From: Stutzerimonas stutzeri
GTDB lineage: Bacteria; Pseudomonadota; Gammaproteobacteria; Pseudomonadales; Pseudomonadaceae
Length of the DNA stretch: 64,000 nt
Direction: 5' to 3'
Assembly (NCBI RefSeq): GCF_002890895.1
Contig: NZ_POUL01000001.1
Location: forward strand, 124,001-188,000
The position numbers and the translations under genes were made by a program. Positions within the stretch are counted from its first letter, which is position 1. Every line of letters begins with the position of its first letter. Shown here piece after piece: positions 37,092 through 46,372 of the stretch. The notes below the pieces were generated by a model that was not told the DNA's origin, made no database searches, and worked only from the letters and a program-made list of their open reading frames with translations.

Positions 37092-38696
37092 ATGCAAACC
37101 GCTCGCCTACCTCGCTTGGACTTGCGCCGACTGATCATCCTGCTGGCAATGCTGAGTGGCTTGATCACGCTCGGTATTGGCTTCTACGCCAGCTACAAGG
37201 TTCAGCGCGACTCACTGATCGGCAGCACACTCGCCGCCAACCAAGCGTATGCAGCAAAGTTGGCAGACGGGACAGAATTGTTCTTTCACTCGGCCCAGCA
37301 GCAATTGGCCGTCAGCGCTGAGAATATCGCTGCCCAGTTTCCTGACAACGGTGTACTGAACGAGGAAGCCAGACGGCTTCGGCAGCAGACAGACAGCTTC
37401 AATGCCGTCGTTGTTACCAGCGCCCAAGGCGAAGTGCTGGCGACCGCTCCGAATACCGGCCTATTGGTTGGGCAAAAGCTGAACTCACCGGGTGCTCTCC
37501 GAGCCTTGGCTAAGCGCGAGCCGCTGATCAGCAGCCCGTACACGTCGGCACTAGGTACGTTGGTAATCCTTATTTCGCATCCTATCGTCGCCAGTGACGG
37601 TACCTACCTCGGCTATATAGGCGGGGTGATTTCTCTGCGCGAGCGCAACATCCTCCATAGCATGTTGGGCGAGCACTTCTATCAGGACGGCTCCTACCTT
37701 TATGCCGTCGACCAGTCACGAAGGCTCCTCTATCACCCGCAGCCGAAACGCCTGGGTACAGTAGTGGCCGAGAACGAAGTCATCGACAGGGTGCTGCAAG
37801 GGGAGTCCGGCAGCCTTCGAGTGATCAACAGTCAAGGCGTGGATATGCTGGCTGGCTATGCGGCCTCCCCTGCCGCTGGCTGGGGCATCGTGGCTCAGCG
37901 GCCAACAGCCAATACCTTGCATCCGCTCGATGACCTGATGTTCAGGGTTGCTCGCCAGACCGCGCCCCTGGCCCTGCTGACATTATTGTGCATCTGGGGC
38001 CTGGCGACATTTATCACGCGACCGCTGTCGCAACTGGCCCAGCGCGCCAGCGAAATGGACGCCCCCAACACCGCTGAGCGCATTCAGCGTATCCGCTCCT
38101 GGTATTTCGAAGCGGCCCAGCTCAAGCGCGCCATGCAATTGGGTATCAGCCTGTTGCATCAGCGCATCGGCAAGCTCAACCTGGATGCTCAGACCGATCC
38201 GCTGACTGGGCTGCACAATCGTCGCGGCCTTACCTTCGCGCTGGAGATGCTCCGCAGCGAAGGTCGATCCTTTGCAGTCATTGCGCTAGACATCGACCAT
38301 TTCAAACGCATCAACGACACCCATGGTCATGACGTAGGCGATACCGTCATCCAACAGATGGCTGGACTGATGAAGACCTGCTCGCGGGACGCCGACATTC
38401 TCTGTCGCAGCGGCGGCGAGGAGTTCCTGATGCTACTGCCCAACACCACGCTCGATTCGGCGTTGCTGGTAGCCGAACGCCTGCGTACCTGCGTCGAGCT
38501 GGAGCAAATCCCGGTGGTTGGCCACATCGCCGTTTCGCTGGGAATTGCAGTCTGGCCCATGCACGCCAGCGACATCGAACGCGTCTTGAAACTGGCCGAT
38601 GCCGCGCTCTACCGGGCCAAGCAACATGGGCGCAATCGCTCGGAAGTCGCTGAACCCGATCAGTACTTGCCGGAAGATTCCAAGCCGGACGCCTGA
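37092..38696 (+). CDS. Cache-GGDEF diguanylate cyclase
   Basis: 534 residues. Transmembrane helix ~13-35 (LIILLAMLSGLITLGIGFYA), periplasmic double Cache sensor to ~285 (YLGYIGGVISLRER, DGSYLYAVDQSRRLLYHP), second helix ~292-312, HAMP-like linker, then GGDEF domain. The active site is GGEEF at 441-445 and the inhibitory RxxD site (RDAD) lies at the correct five-residue spacing, so it should make c-di-GMP under product inhibition. An upstream start would add 42 low-quality residues. Near the EPS locus, it may control polymer production. Confidence 0.9.
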   Translation: MQTARLPRLDLRRLIILLAMLSGLITLGIGFYASYKVQRDSLIGSTLAANQAYAAKLADGTELFFHSAQQQLAVSAENIAAQFPDNGVLNEEARRLRQQTDSFNAVVVTSAQGEVLATAPNTGLLVGQKLNSPGALRALAKREPLISSPYTSALGTLVILISHPIVASDGTYLGYIGGVISLRERNILHSMLGEHFYQDGSYLYAVDQSRRLLYHPQPKRLGTVVAENEVIDRVLQGESGSLRVINSQGVDMLAGYAASPAAGWGIVAQRPTANTLHPLDDLMFRVARQTAPLALLTLLCIWGLATFITRPLSQLAQRASEMDAPNTAERIQRIRSWYFEAAQLKRAMQLGISLLHQRIGKLNLDAQTDPLTGLHNRRGLTFALEMLRSEGRSFAVIALDIDHFKRINDTHGHDVGDTVIQQMAGLMKTCSRDADILCRSGGEEFLMLLPNTTLDSALLVAERLRTCVELEQIPVVGHIAVSLGIAVWPMHASDIERVLKLADAALYRAKQHGRNRSEVAEPDQYLPEDSKPDA

Positions 38697-38828
38697 GATC
38701 TGCAAGTCCCATGGTTCGGTGCCGACAGCGCCCCGACTTCCTGGGGCGACGGCAGACATGGCTAAAAAATACCCAGCTCTGTATACTCGCGCGCCTTTTT
38801 CATGCGCGGTTTTCGAGGTTCAAAGTCG

Positions 38829-40151
38829 ATGAGCAAAACGCCAACAGTCGGGTTCGTCAGCCTGGGTTGCCCCAAGGCCACGGTCGACTCTGAACGCATC
38901 CTGACCCAGCTGCGCATGGAGGGTTACCAGATCGTGCCGTCCTACGAGGATGCCGATGTGGTGGTGGTCAACACCTGCGGCTTCATCGACAGCGCCAAGG
39001 CCGAGTCGCTGGACGCCATCGGTGAAGCCATCGCCGAGAACGGCAAGGTGATTGTCACCGGCTGCATGGGCGTCGCCGAAGACAATATCCGTAGCGTGCA
39101 CCCCAGCGTGCTGGCCGTGACCGGCCCGCAGCAGTACGAGCAGGTGGTCAACGCCGTACACCAGGTCGTGCCACCGAACATCGATCACGATCCCTTCGTC
39201 GATCTGGTGCCGCCGCAGGGCATCAAGCTGACCCCGCGCCATTACGCCTATCTGAAGATTTCCGAAGGCTGCAACCATACCTGCAGCTTCTGCATTATTC
39301 CGTCCATGCGCGGCAAGCTGGTCAGCCGTCCGGTGGGCGATGTGCTCAGTGAAGCCGAGCGCCTGGTCAAGGCCGGCGTAAAGGAGATCCTGGTGATCTC
39401 TCAGGACACCAGCGCCTACGGCGTCGACGTCAAGTACAAGACCGACTTCTGGAACGGTCAGCCGGTCAAGACGCGGATGTTGGAGCTGTGCCAAGCACTG
39501 TCGAGCATGGGCGTATGGGTGCGACTGCACTACGTGTATCCCTACCCGAACGTCGATGACGTGATCCCGTTGATGGCTGCCGGTAAGCTCCTGCCGTACC
39601 TGGACATCCCCTTCCAGCACGCCAGCCCGAAAGTGCTCAAGGCCATGAAGCGTCCGGCCTTCGAAGACAAGACCCTGGCGCGCATCAAGAAGTGGCGCGA
39701 GATCTGCCCAGAACTGACCATCCGCTCGACCTTCATCGTGGGCTTTCCTGGCGAGACCGAGGAAGACTTCCAGTACCTACTCGACTGGCTGACCGAAGCC
39801 CAGCTCGACCGCGTAGGCTGTTTCCAGTATTCGCCAGTCGAAGGCGCCCCCGCCGAAGCTATGGACCTCGAGCCGGTACCGGACGACGTCAAGCAGGACC
39901 GCTGGGACCGTTTCATGGCCCATCAGCAAACCATCAGCGCAGCGCGCCTGGAACGCAAGATTGGCCAGGAACTGGACGTGCTCATTGACGAAGTGGACGA
40001 AGACGGCGCCATCGGACGCTCATGGGCTGATGCCCCTGAAATCGACGGCATGGTCTATGTCGACAGCGAGCGCCCACTGCAGGCTGGCGAAATGGTCCGT
40101 GTTCGGGTCACCAGCGCCGATGAATACGACCTCTGGGCCGAAGTGATCTGA
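38829..40151 (+). CDS. rimO: Ribosomal protein S12 methylthiotransferase RimO
   Basis: 440 residues. N-terminal MTTase domain with cysteines in [31 protein letters not shown] and VTGCMGV; radical-SAM cluster Cys148, Cys152, Cys155 in [19 protein letters not shown] domain at the C-terminus ([17 protein letters not shown]). It adds a methylthio group to Asp of S12. The start [13 protein letters not shown] is the family norm. Confidence 0.97.
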   Translation: MSKTPTVGFVSLGCPKATVDSERILTQLRMEGYQIVPSYEDADVVVVNTCGFIDSAKAESLDAIGEAIAENGKVIVTGCMGVAEDNIRSVHPSVLAVTGPQQYEQVVNAVHQVVPPNIDHDPFVDLVPPQGIKLTPRHYAYLKISEGCNHTCSFCIIPSMRGKLVSRPVGDVLSEAERLVKAGVKEILVISQDTSAYGVDVKYKTDFWNGQPVKTRMLELCQALSSMGVWVRLHYVYPYPNVDDVIPLMAAGKLLPYLDIPFQHASPKVLKAMKRPAFEDKTLARIKKWREICPELTIRSTFIVGFPGETEEDFQYLLDWLTEAQLDRVGCFQYSPVEGAPAEAMDLEPVPDDVKQDRWDRFMAHQQTISAARLERKIGQELDVLIDEVDEDGAIGRSWADAPEIDGMVYVDSERPLQAGEMVRVRVTSADEYDLWAEVI

Positions 40152-40172
40152 TCAAACCCAAGCGAACGCGTT

Positions 40173-40198
40173 AAGCCCCGTACCTACGGGGCTTTTTT
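40173..40198 (+). terminator. Rho-independent terminator after rimO
   Basis: AAGCCCCGTA (40173-40182) and TACGGGGCTT (40185-40194) form a perfect stem followed by TTTTTT. It lies 22 bases past the rimO stop. Confidence 0.92.
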
Positions 40199-40412
40199 CT
40201 GTCCAGCAACGCAGCGCGCCCATGCGCCTTCCATGCATCGGCGACCTGCATCCACACTGCGGCCCGCTAATCAATGAATACCGGTTTCTAGGCGAGAGCA
40301 GATGGCTCATTGCTGCATCGAGATGAAGCATTGTCCGCTTGGTCAGGTTCTTTCTGGGGCAAGAACCTGCGCTGGCGCCGAACGAGCCCAGCGCCATAGC
40401 TGACCGGAAGAC

Positions 40413-40427
40413 TTATCTAACTGATAA
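40413..40427 (+). promoter_or_regulatory. Inverted repeat TTATC-N5-GATAA, possible operator
   Basis: Perfect 5-bp arms around TAACT, 40 bases upstream of the -24 element of the tsx promoter. The position suits an activator or repressor site; the RutR-like and LysR regulators encoded just downstream are candidate binders. It does not match the RutR consensus (TTGACCA-TGGTCAA). Confidence 0.4.
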
Positions 40428-40466
40428 ATAAACAATAATACGAACATAAGGCAGTTCGAGAGCAGT

Positions 40467-40482
40467 TGGCTCAAGACTTGCT
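40467..40482 (+). promoter_or_regulatory. Sigma-54 promoter of the tsx-like gene
   Basis: TGGCTCAAGACTTGCT matches the -24/-12 consensus TGGCACG-N4-TTGCW at 14 of the positions with invariant GG and GC and exact 10-base spacing. The predicted transcription start is about 53 bases before the ATG at 40546. Confidence 0.7.
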
Positions 40483-40545
40483 TTGTCAGCTTCATCTGAC
40501 CGTTCGGCCAAGAAAAAAGCACACATAACGCAACAGGAGCGCTAC

Positions 40546-41352
40546 ATGAAATCCATACTGACCACTGCCGCACTCGCCAGCAGCATGATGCTCGCTGGCC
40601 AGGCAATCGCCGCACCGATGCTCTGGCAGAACAACAGCCTGACGTATCTATACGGCAACGACTTCAAGATCGATCCGGATACCCAGCACACCCTGACCTT
40701 CGAACATGCCAGCGGCTGGACCTACGGCGACGTGTTCATGTTCGTCGACTACAAATGGAATGAAAGCACGGACGACAGCGAGGCCGCACGGACCTACTAC
40801 GGCGAGTTCAGCCCGCGCCTCTCGCTCGGCAAGACCACCGGTATGGATCTCTCGTACGGCCCGATCAAGGATGTACTGATCGCTTTCACCTACGAGCGCG
40901 GCGAGGACGAAGTGCAGAACTACCTGCTCGGGCCGGCCGTCGACCTGGCGGTCCCGGGCTTCGATCGCCTGGCCATCAACACCTACTACCGCAAGCCTGA
41001 TGGCATCCGTGACAAGGCGTCGGGCCAGTGGCAGATCACGCCGACCTGGGCCATCACTATTCCCGTCGGCAGCTCGGACATCCTGTTCGACGGCTATATC
41101 GACTGGGTCGTCAATGACGCTGGCAACGAAGGCTCGGACGACTTCCAGTCGAAGAACCTGCACATCAACCCGCAGGTCAAGTACGACCTCGGCAAGGCCA
41201 TATACCAGAAGGCCGGTCAGCTCTATGTCGGTATTGAATATGACTATTGGTCGAACAAGTACGGCATCAAGGACGGCGGCTTCGTCAGCGAAAACTTTGT
41301 CGGTCCGACCGACCAGAGCGCCTGGAACGCCATCGTGAAGGTGCATTTCTGA
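40546..41352 (+). CDS. Tsx-type nucleoside-specific outer membrane channel
   Basis: 268 residues, ATG after ACAGGAGCG. Signal peptide about 1-22 (SSMMLAGQAIAA), then a 12-strand beta-barrel pattern of alternating hydrophobic residues ending in a C-terminal Phe (WNAIVKVHF). Tsx/OmpK features: LYGNDFKIDPDTQHTLTFEHA, YGDVFMFVDY, YYGEFSPRLSLG. Tsx lets nucleosides and bases through the outer membrane. As first gene of the island with its own sigma-54 promoter it points to nucleobase or nucleoside import under nitrogen limitation. Confidence 0.85.
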   Translation: MKSILTTAALASSMMLAGQAIAAPMLWQNNSLTYLYGNDFKIDPDTQHTLTFEHASGWTYGDVFMFVDYKWNESTDDSEAARTYYGEFSPRLSLGKTTGMDLSYGPIKDVLIAFTYERGEDEVQNYLLGPAVDLAVPGFDRLAINTYYRKPDGIRDKASGQWQITPTWAITIPVGSSDILFDGYIDWVVNDAGNEGSDDFQSKNLHINPQVKYDLGKAIYQKAGQLYVGIEYDYWSNKYGIKDGGFVSENFVGPTDQSAWNAIVKVHF

Positions 41353-41577
41353 TGCGCGCAGCCGCCCGCTCCACGGGCGGCACCCCGTCTTGAACGGTCT
41401 GGCTCACCAACGGCGGTGCCCAAGCGGTGCCGCCGTTGTTCCGTATCGAACCCCGCTTTATTTTCGTGCGAGTGCACGACGAGCCGAAGGTCTGTAGCCA
41501 CCGCTTCCGGGGCCGGCGTAGGCTAGCATTCGACAAGCGCATCGGGCCTGATGCCGCCCACACAGGGAAAGGACCTT

Positions 41578-42243
41578 ATGACTACTTTCGACGCGTTGCT
41601 CCCCCCGACGCCAACCGACGGCAAACGCACCGGGCGAATTCGCCAGAAGAACGAAGAGCTGATTCTGTCAGCCGCGGCCGAAGAGTTCGCCCACCATGGC
41701 TACAAGGGCACCAGCATGAACGCGATAGCCCTTCGAGCAGGCCTGCCGAAGGCCAACCTGCATTACTACTTCACCAACAAGCTCGGCCTCTACGTCGAAG
41801 TGATGCGGCATATCCTCGACCTCTGGGACAGCGCTTTCGATCACCTTACCGTCGAGGACGACCCAGCCCTTGCGCTGGCTGATTACATCCGTACCAAGAT
41901 GGCGTTTTCCCGCAAACAACCACAGGCGTCGAAGATCTTCGCCATGGAGGTCATCAGCGGTTGTGAATGCCTTTCCGCGCATTTCAACGAAGACTATCGC
42001 GAGTGGTTTCGCGGTCGCGCAGCGGTGCTGCAGGCCTGGAGCGATGCCGGCAAAATGGACCCGATCGACCCCATGCACCTGATCTTTCTGATCTGGAGCA
42101 GCACCCAGCATTACGCCGACTTCTCCGATCAGATCCGACGCATCACCGGTCAACGCCGCGTCACCAAGGATGATTTCGAGCGCGGCACCGAAACGCTCAT
42201 TCAGGTGATTCTCAAAGGCTGTGGCCTGACCCCACCACGCTGA
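41578..42243 (+). CDS. RutR-like TetR-family regulator
   Basis: 221 residues, ATG after AAAGGACC. N-terminal helix-turn-helix (FAHHGYKGTSMNAIALRAGLPKANLHYYF) and a C-terminal domain very close to E. coli RutR: ASKIFAMEVISG and PIDPMHLIFLIWSSTQHYADF. RutR binds uracil/thymine and controls pyrimidine degradation and purine genes. The ligand here is probably a nucleobase or related ring, which fits the neighbouring transporters. It lies 225 bases after the channel gene. Confidence 0.85.
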   Translation: MTTFDALLPPTPTDGKRTGRIRQKNEELILSAAAEEFAHHGYKGTSMNAIALRAGLPKANLHYYFTNKLGLYVEVMRHILDLWDSAFDHLTVEDDPALALADYIRTKMAFSRKQPQASKIFAMEVISGCECLSAHFNEDYREWFRGRAAVLQAWSDAGKMDPIDPMHLIFLIWSSTQHYADFSDQIRRITGQRRVTKDDFERGTETLIQVILKGCGLTPPR

Positions 42244-42285
42244 TCCCAGCGCCATTCACCGTTTGTTCCCGAGCCGTCATCCTGT

Positions 42286-43230
42286 ATGTCACGACGCCTG
42301 CGCATTCATTCACCTGCAATCCATTACTTCGACATGGTGCGGCGTTGCCAGTCGATCCGCGGAGCCGCTCGGCGTCTTAACGTGGCCTCCTCCGCAGTGA
42401 ACCGGCAAATCCTCAAGCTTGAAGGCGAAATCGGCTCGCCGCTGTTCGAGCGACTGCCAGCGGGCCTGCGCCTGACTGCGGCCGGCGAAGTCTTCGCGCG
42501 TCACGTCCTTGTCGTATTACAAGACGCTGCGCGCGCCAGCTCGGAACTCGACGCGCTACAGGGCATGCGCACCGGCCATGTGGAGATCGCCACCGTCTCG
42601 GGCGTTACCGTCGACTTGCTGCCCTCGGTGCTGGAAAACATGACAGCGCGCTATCCGCACATCACCGTCGGGGTGACCAGCCTGGGTTCGCAAGCCATTC
42701 CGGAAGCGGTCGTCAGCGGCCAGGCCGATATCGGCATCGCCTTCGCGCTGCGGCGAACCGCTGATTTGCAGCAGCTGGGCGTCGGTCATTTTCGCCTTGG
42801 CGCCATCGTCCCTGCGGGCCATCCGCTGGCAGACCGTCGCGAGGTGAGCTTCTCGACCTGCGCTGAGCATCGCCTGATTCTGGCCAAAAGCGACCTTTCT
42901 ATTCACCACCTGCTTGCCCCGGTATTGGCGCGTACCCGTTCGCCACAGAAAGCGGCACTTGAAACCAGCTCGGTGGAGCTCGCAGCGCAGATGGCCAAGC
43001 GTGGCGCCGGCATCGCCTTCCAGACACGTATCGGCATCGAGGCGGAACTGTCTGCAGGTAGCCTGGTGCACCTGCCGCTGAACGACAACGGCCAGGTGCT
43101 CAGCGACCTCGGCGTGTATGTACGCAGCTCACGCTACCTGCCCGTGGCAGTGGATGCATTCGTTCGCGCACTCTGCGAGGAAATCACTCTTCGCGAACAA
43201 CGCGAACGCACCGACGCCGGACTGATCTGA
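42286..43230 (+). CDS. LysR-family transcriptional regulator
   Basis: 314 residues. The N-terminal winged helix-turn-helix reads YFDMVRRCQSIRGAARRLNVASSAVNRQILKLE; the effector domain starts near residue 92 (GHVEIATVSGVTVDLLP). Together with the RutR-like gene it suggests two-signal control of the island. It reads toward the first dioxygenase gene and is separated from it by 382 bases containing two inverted repeats. Confidence 0.9.
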   Translation: MSRRLRIHSPAIHYFDMVRRCQSIRGAARRLNVASSAVNRQILKLEGEIGSPLFERLPAGLRLTAAGEVFARHVLVVLQDAARASSELDALQGMRTGHVEIATVSGVTVDLLPSVLENMTARYPHITVGVTSLGSQAIPEAVVSGQADIGIAFALRRTADLQQLGVGHFRLGAIVPAGHPLADRREVSFSTCAEHRLILAKSDLSIHHLLAPVLARTRSPQKAALETSSVELAAQMAKRGAGIAFQTRIGIEAELSAGSLVHLPLNDNGQVLSDLGVYVRSSRYLPVAVDAFVRALCEEITLREQRERTDAGLI

Positions 43231-43338
43231 CGCCCTTCTTGCCTCCACTCCTCCCTGCAACACCCAACACTTCCTACCGCTCAGCTCAGAACCACCCCTT
43301 TAAAAAACTGCACGTTCAGTGCTTCGGCCATTCAACGA

Positions 43339-43360
43339 GGTGAAGTTTTTTCGCTTCACC
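43339..43360 (+). repeat. Inverted repeat GGTGAAG-N8-CTTCACC
   Basis: Perfect 7-bp arms around a T-rich 8-base spacer, 109 bases after the LysR stop. It could be an operator or an RNA hairpin; there is no T run after it, so it is not a typical plus-strand terminator. Confidence 0.45.
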
Positions 43361-43501
43361 CAAAACCCAGCCGGATGCGCCCTTTCGGAGCACACGGCTT
43401 CGGCTGAAAGCTGCGCTAAGGCCTGCGGATCAAGCACGGCACGGATCACGTGAAGCCCCGTTTTAGAGCGCTTTAAGCCCCATAAAGAGGCAGCTTTGAC
43501 T

Positions 43502-43518
43502 GATGCCGAAACGGCATC
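43502..43518 (+). promoter_or_regulatory. Palindrome GATGCCGAAACGGCATC, possible operator
   Basis: Perfect 7-bp arms around AAA, 95 bases before the dioxygenase 1 start. The size and symmetry suit a dimeric regulator such as the RutR-like or LysR protein encoded upstream. No second copy was noticed in the window. Confidence 0.5.
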
Positions 43519-43612
43519 GGCGTGCGCGATATTCTCTTCTTTTGCGCACAGCTGACGCGCCGGATACTGCAGCACAAAGGGTCACCGCCCTCCCATACGC
43601 AGGACTGTTTAC

Positions 43613-44593
43613 ATGCCTTATCCCCTCGTCCCAGGCCACGCACCCGCAGACCATCTGCCCCTGATCGACCTGACCGGTCTGCTCGGCGAGGATCCACAGG
43701 CACGCATCGCCGTCGCCGAGGAAATTGGACAGGCCTGCCGTGACTGGGGCTTTTTCTACATCCACCACCATGGCATCGATGCGGCGCTGCAAGCGGTCGT
43801 GTTCGAACAGGCGCGACAGCTGTTTGCTCTGCCTGACGAAGCCAAACGAGCGCTCGACAAAGCCGCATCCCCTGCCAACCGTGGATACGAAGCGCTGCGC
43901 GGTCAGCGGCTGGAGCCAGGCGCGCCGCCTGACTTGAAGGAAGGCTTCTACCTTGGCCGCGACCTTCCGGCAGAAGACCCGCGCGTACAAGCCGGACGCT
44001 TCAATCACGGGCCGAACCAGTGGCCTGTGACCCTGCCCGATTTCCGCCCTGCCATGGCGCGTTATCACGCCGCCATGACCGATCTCGCTGAGCAGCTGAT
44101 GACGGGACTGGCGCTATCGCTTGAGCTGCCGAAGGCGTATTTCACCAGCTTCTGTGAAGACGCCATGGCCACCCTGCGGCTGCTGCACTACCCGCCACAA
44201 CCCGCAAACGCTGCGCCGGGCGAGAAGGGTTGCGGTGCGCACACCGACTTTGGCGGCTTGACGCTGTTGCTGCAGGACGACAACCCCGGTCTGCAAGTTT
44301 GGAATCACCGCACTCAAGACTGGATGGACGCTCCGCCTCTAAAGGGCACCTATGTAGTCAACCTCGGCGACATGATCGCCCGCTGGACCAACGACCGTTA
44401 CCGCTCGACCCTGCACCGCGTGGTCAATCTGTCCGGTCGCGAGCGTTACAGCGTGCCGTTCTTCTACGGCGGCAACCCCGATCATCTCGTCAGCTGCATC
44501 CCGACCTGTCTCGCGCCCGACGAAGCGCCGCGCTACCCAAGCGTCACGGTCGAAGAACACTACCGCGAGATGTATCGGAGGACGTATGCCTGA
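43613..44593 (+). CDS. Isopenicillin-N-synthase-like 2OG-Fe(II) dioxygenase 1
   Basis: 326 residues. DIOX_N domain (LPLIDLTGLL, CRDWGFFYIHHHGI) and the 2OG-Fe(II) domain with triad His210 and Asp212 in GCGAHTDFGGLTLL and His268 in RSTLHRVVN, plus Arg278 in RYSVPFF for 2-oxoglutarate. The IPNS-like group includes thymine 7-hydroxylase of fungi, so oxidation of a nucleobase is plausible in this setting, but the substrate is not known. The stop overlaps the hydrolase start by 8 bases. It is a paralogue of dioxygenase 2 at 58440. Confidence 0.88.
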   Translation: MPYPLVPGHAPADHLPLIDLTGLLGEDPQARIAVAEEIGQACRDWGFFYIHHHGIDAALQAVVFEQARQLFALPDEAKRALDKAASPANRGYEALRGQRLEPGAPPDLKEGFYLGRDLPAEDPRVQAGRFNHGPNQWPVTLPDFRPAMARYHAAMTDLAEQLMTGLALSLELPKAYFTSFCEDAMATLRLLHYPPQPANAAPGEKGCGAHTDFGGLTLLLQDDNPGLQVWNHRTQDWMDAPPLKGTYVVNLGDMIARWTNDRYRSTLHRVVNLSGRERYSVPFFYGGNPDHLVSCIPTCLAPDEAPRYPSVTVEEHYREMYRRTYA

Positions 44594-45347
44594 ACGCCAT
44601 GTCGTACTGATTCACGGCGCCTGGGCCGGCAGCTGGGTCTGGGACGGTTTGCTCGACGGGCTGCGGTCTGCCGGCTTTACGCCCCACGCTGTGGACCTGC
44701 CCGGTAACGGCAGCGATGACACGCCGCCAACAGCGGTGAGTCTCGAGAGCTACGCGGCGCACGTCTGTACGCTGATAGACCAACTGGAAGGCCCCATACA
44801 GATAGTGGCGCATTCCGGCGGCGGAATGACTGCGACGGCTGTGGCCGAAAAGCGCGCCGAGCGTATCGCGGGCGTGTCCTATGTCGCCGGCATGATGTTG
44901 CCCAGCGGCTTGTCGTTTGCAGAAGCCTGTGCGGAATTGGTCAGCACGGCGCCGGAAGTGTCCGGCGTAGGCCCTTTTCTACAGCGCAGCGCGGATGGAA
45001 TCGGCACCCGAGTGCCCGCCGAGATCGCCTGCGCACTGTTTTTCCATGATGTGCCATTGCCGCAAGCGCTGGCCGCCGCGCAGCGGTTGGGGGTACAGCC
45101 CGACAGCGGGCGTGCAGTCGTAGCGCGCTGGACCGCCGAGCGCTTTGGCCGCCTGCCACGCCTGTACATCGAATGCAGCACGGACCGCTCGGTGGTGCCG
45201 GCCGTCCAACGCTGGATGCAGGAGCTGGTGCCCGGCGCCGAACGGGTCACGCTCGACTGTGGGCACGCGCCGCAACTGGCCGCCCCGGACAAGTTGCTCG
45301 CCAGCTTGCTGCCCTTTTTCTCACGCCATCCCGACCCCGTTTTCTGA
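44586..45347 (+). CDS. Alpha/beta hydrolase (EstC/methylesterase-like)
   Basis: 253 residues, no signal peptide, so cytoplasmic. Oxyanion motif HGAWAGSWVW; nucleophile Ser in VAHSGGGMTA near residue 78 (AHSGG replaces GxSxG); acid Asp in STDRSVVP; His in CGHAPQLA near residue 236. Resembles plant methylesterases and pyrethroid hydrolases in the AB-hydrolase-6 group. Co-translated with dioxygenase 1, so it probably cleaves the oxidised product, for example a lactam, ester or N-acyl group. That is inference. Confidence 0.82.
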   Translation: MPERHVVLIHGAWAGSWVWDGLLDGLRSAGFTPHAVDLPGNGSDDTPPTAVSLESYAAHVCTLIDQLEGPIQIVAHSGGGMTATAVAEKRAERIAGVSYVAGMMLPSGLSFAEACAELVSTAPEVSGVGPFLQRSADGIGTRVPAEIACALFFHDVPLPQALAAAQRLGVQPDSGRAVVARWTAERFGRLPRLYIECSTDRSVVPAVQRWMQELVPGAERVTLDCGHAPQLAAPDKLLASLLPFFSRHPDPVF

Positions 45348-45387
45348 TCGACACCCTCTCGTGACGCCAATCAAGGAGCGACGCCCC

Positions 45388-46368
45388 ATGTTCAAGAAAA
45401 CCCTGATCGCCAGTTCACTGCTGGTCCTGTTCTCCCAAGCTGCGCTGGCGGCCGATACCGTGCGCTGGCTGAATGACTGGCTGCCCGCCGGCGACAAGGC
45501 AGTGATCTATCTAGGCGTCGACAAAGGCTTGTTTGCCGACCAGGGCATCGAGGTGGAGATCGCCAGCGCTCGCGGCGGCAGCGACGTGGTGACCAAACTG
45601 GCCACTGCCAGCGCCGACTTTGGCAGCGCCGGCCTGGCCTCGGTCCTGCAGGCGCGGGCACAGGGACCTGTGCCGGTGGTCGCCGTGGCACCGATCTACA
45701 ACAAGCAGCCAGACGCCTTCTTTACCGCAGAAGGCTCAGGCATCGAAGCGTTCAAAGACATCGCCGGCAAGACGGTCGCGACCCCGACCTTCTCCGCCTC
45801 CAATGTGGTGTTCCCGCTGGTGCTCGAAGCCAACGGCATCGACCGCGACGGAGTGAAGCTGCTCAAGCTCGACCCGGGCGCACTGGCGCCCATGCTGGCC
45901 ACCGGCAAGGTCGATGCGACCATCAATTGGGTCACCGTGGCACCCGGCTTCGCCCGCTCCATGCAGGAAGCCGGCAAGCAACTCAAGGTCATCCCGTGGT
46001 CGGACTACGGCTTCGACGGCTATGGTCTGTCACTGATTGCCTCTGAACGCTTCCTGAAGGACAACCCCGAGGTTGCGAAGAAATTCATCAAGGCCTACCG
46101 CCAAGCCCAGGACATGGCCATTGCTGATCCCGCCGCAGCCGCGGCTGCGCTGAAGAAAATCGTTCCAGAAGTCGATGAGCAGCAGGCAGTCGAACAGTTC
46201 ACGGCGTCAGTCCCACTGATGCAGAACGAGGTCAGCGAAGCCGAAGGCACCGCCCAATTCGACGCCGAGCGCCTGGAAACCACATGGCAATGGGTCGCCC
46301 GCGCGCAGAATCTGCCAAGCGACAGCCTCGACCCGAAACAGGTCATTGCCAACGGCTTCGTCGAGTAA
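45388..46368 (+). CDS. NitT/Thi5-type ABC transporter substrate-binding protein
   Basis: 326 residues, ATG after AAGGAGCG. Signal peptide MFKKTLIASSLLVLFSQAALA. The start VRWLNDWLPAGDKAVIYLGVDKGLFADQGIEVEI is typical of the NMT1/THI5-like periplasmic binding proteins that bind hydroxymethylpyrimidine, riboflavin or related heterocycles. A pyrimidine-like ligand would suit the island. First of three ABC genes. Confidence 0.88.
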   Translation: MFKKTLIASSLLVLFSQAALAADTVRWLNDWLPAGDKAVIYLGVDKGLFADQGIEVEIASARGGSDVVTKLATASADFGSAGLASVLQARAQGPVPVVAVAPIYNKQPDAFFTAEGSGIEAFKDIAGKTVATPTFSASNVVFPLVLEANGIDRDGVKLLKLDPGALAPMLATGKVDATINWVTVAPGFARSMQEAGKQLKVIPWSDYGFDGYGLSLIASERFLKDNPEVAKKFIKAYRQAQDMAIADPAAAAAALKKIVPEVDEQQAVEQFTASVPLMQNEVSEAEGTAQFDAERLETTWQWVARAQNLPSDSLDPKQVIANGFVE

Positions 46369-46372
46369 TCGC

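Larger units (their letters stand above)
40199..40545 (+). promoter_or_regulatory. Regulatory region upstream of the tsx-like gene
   Basis: No gene is seen. The right half is AT-rich and carries a TTATC-TAACT-GATAA inverted repeat and a sigma-54 promoter match, both listed separately, then the CAGGAG ribosome-binding site. The left half (40199-40400) holds nothing I recognise. Confidence 0.7.
43231..43612 (+). promoter_or_regulatory. Regulatory region before dioxygenase 1
   Basis: No gene. Contains the inverted repeats GGTGAAG-N8-CTTCACC (43339-43360) and GATGCCG-AAA-CGGCATC (43502-43518). No full sigma-54 match is seen here: CGGCACGGATCACGTG near 43437 keeps the -24 half but lacks the -12 GC. 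Confidence 0.55.

Noticed and set aside
43430..43460. Sigma-54 site before dioxygenase 1
   Set aside because: CGGCACGGATCACGTG keeps a -24-like half, but the -12 GC is absent.
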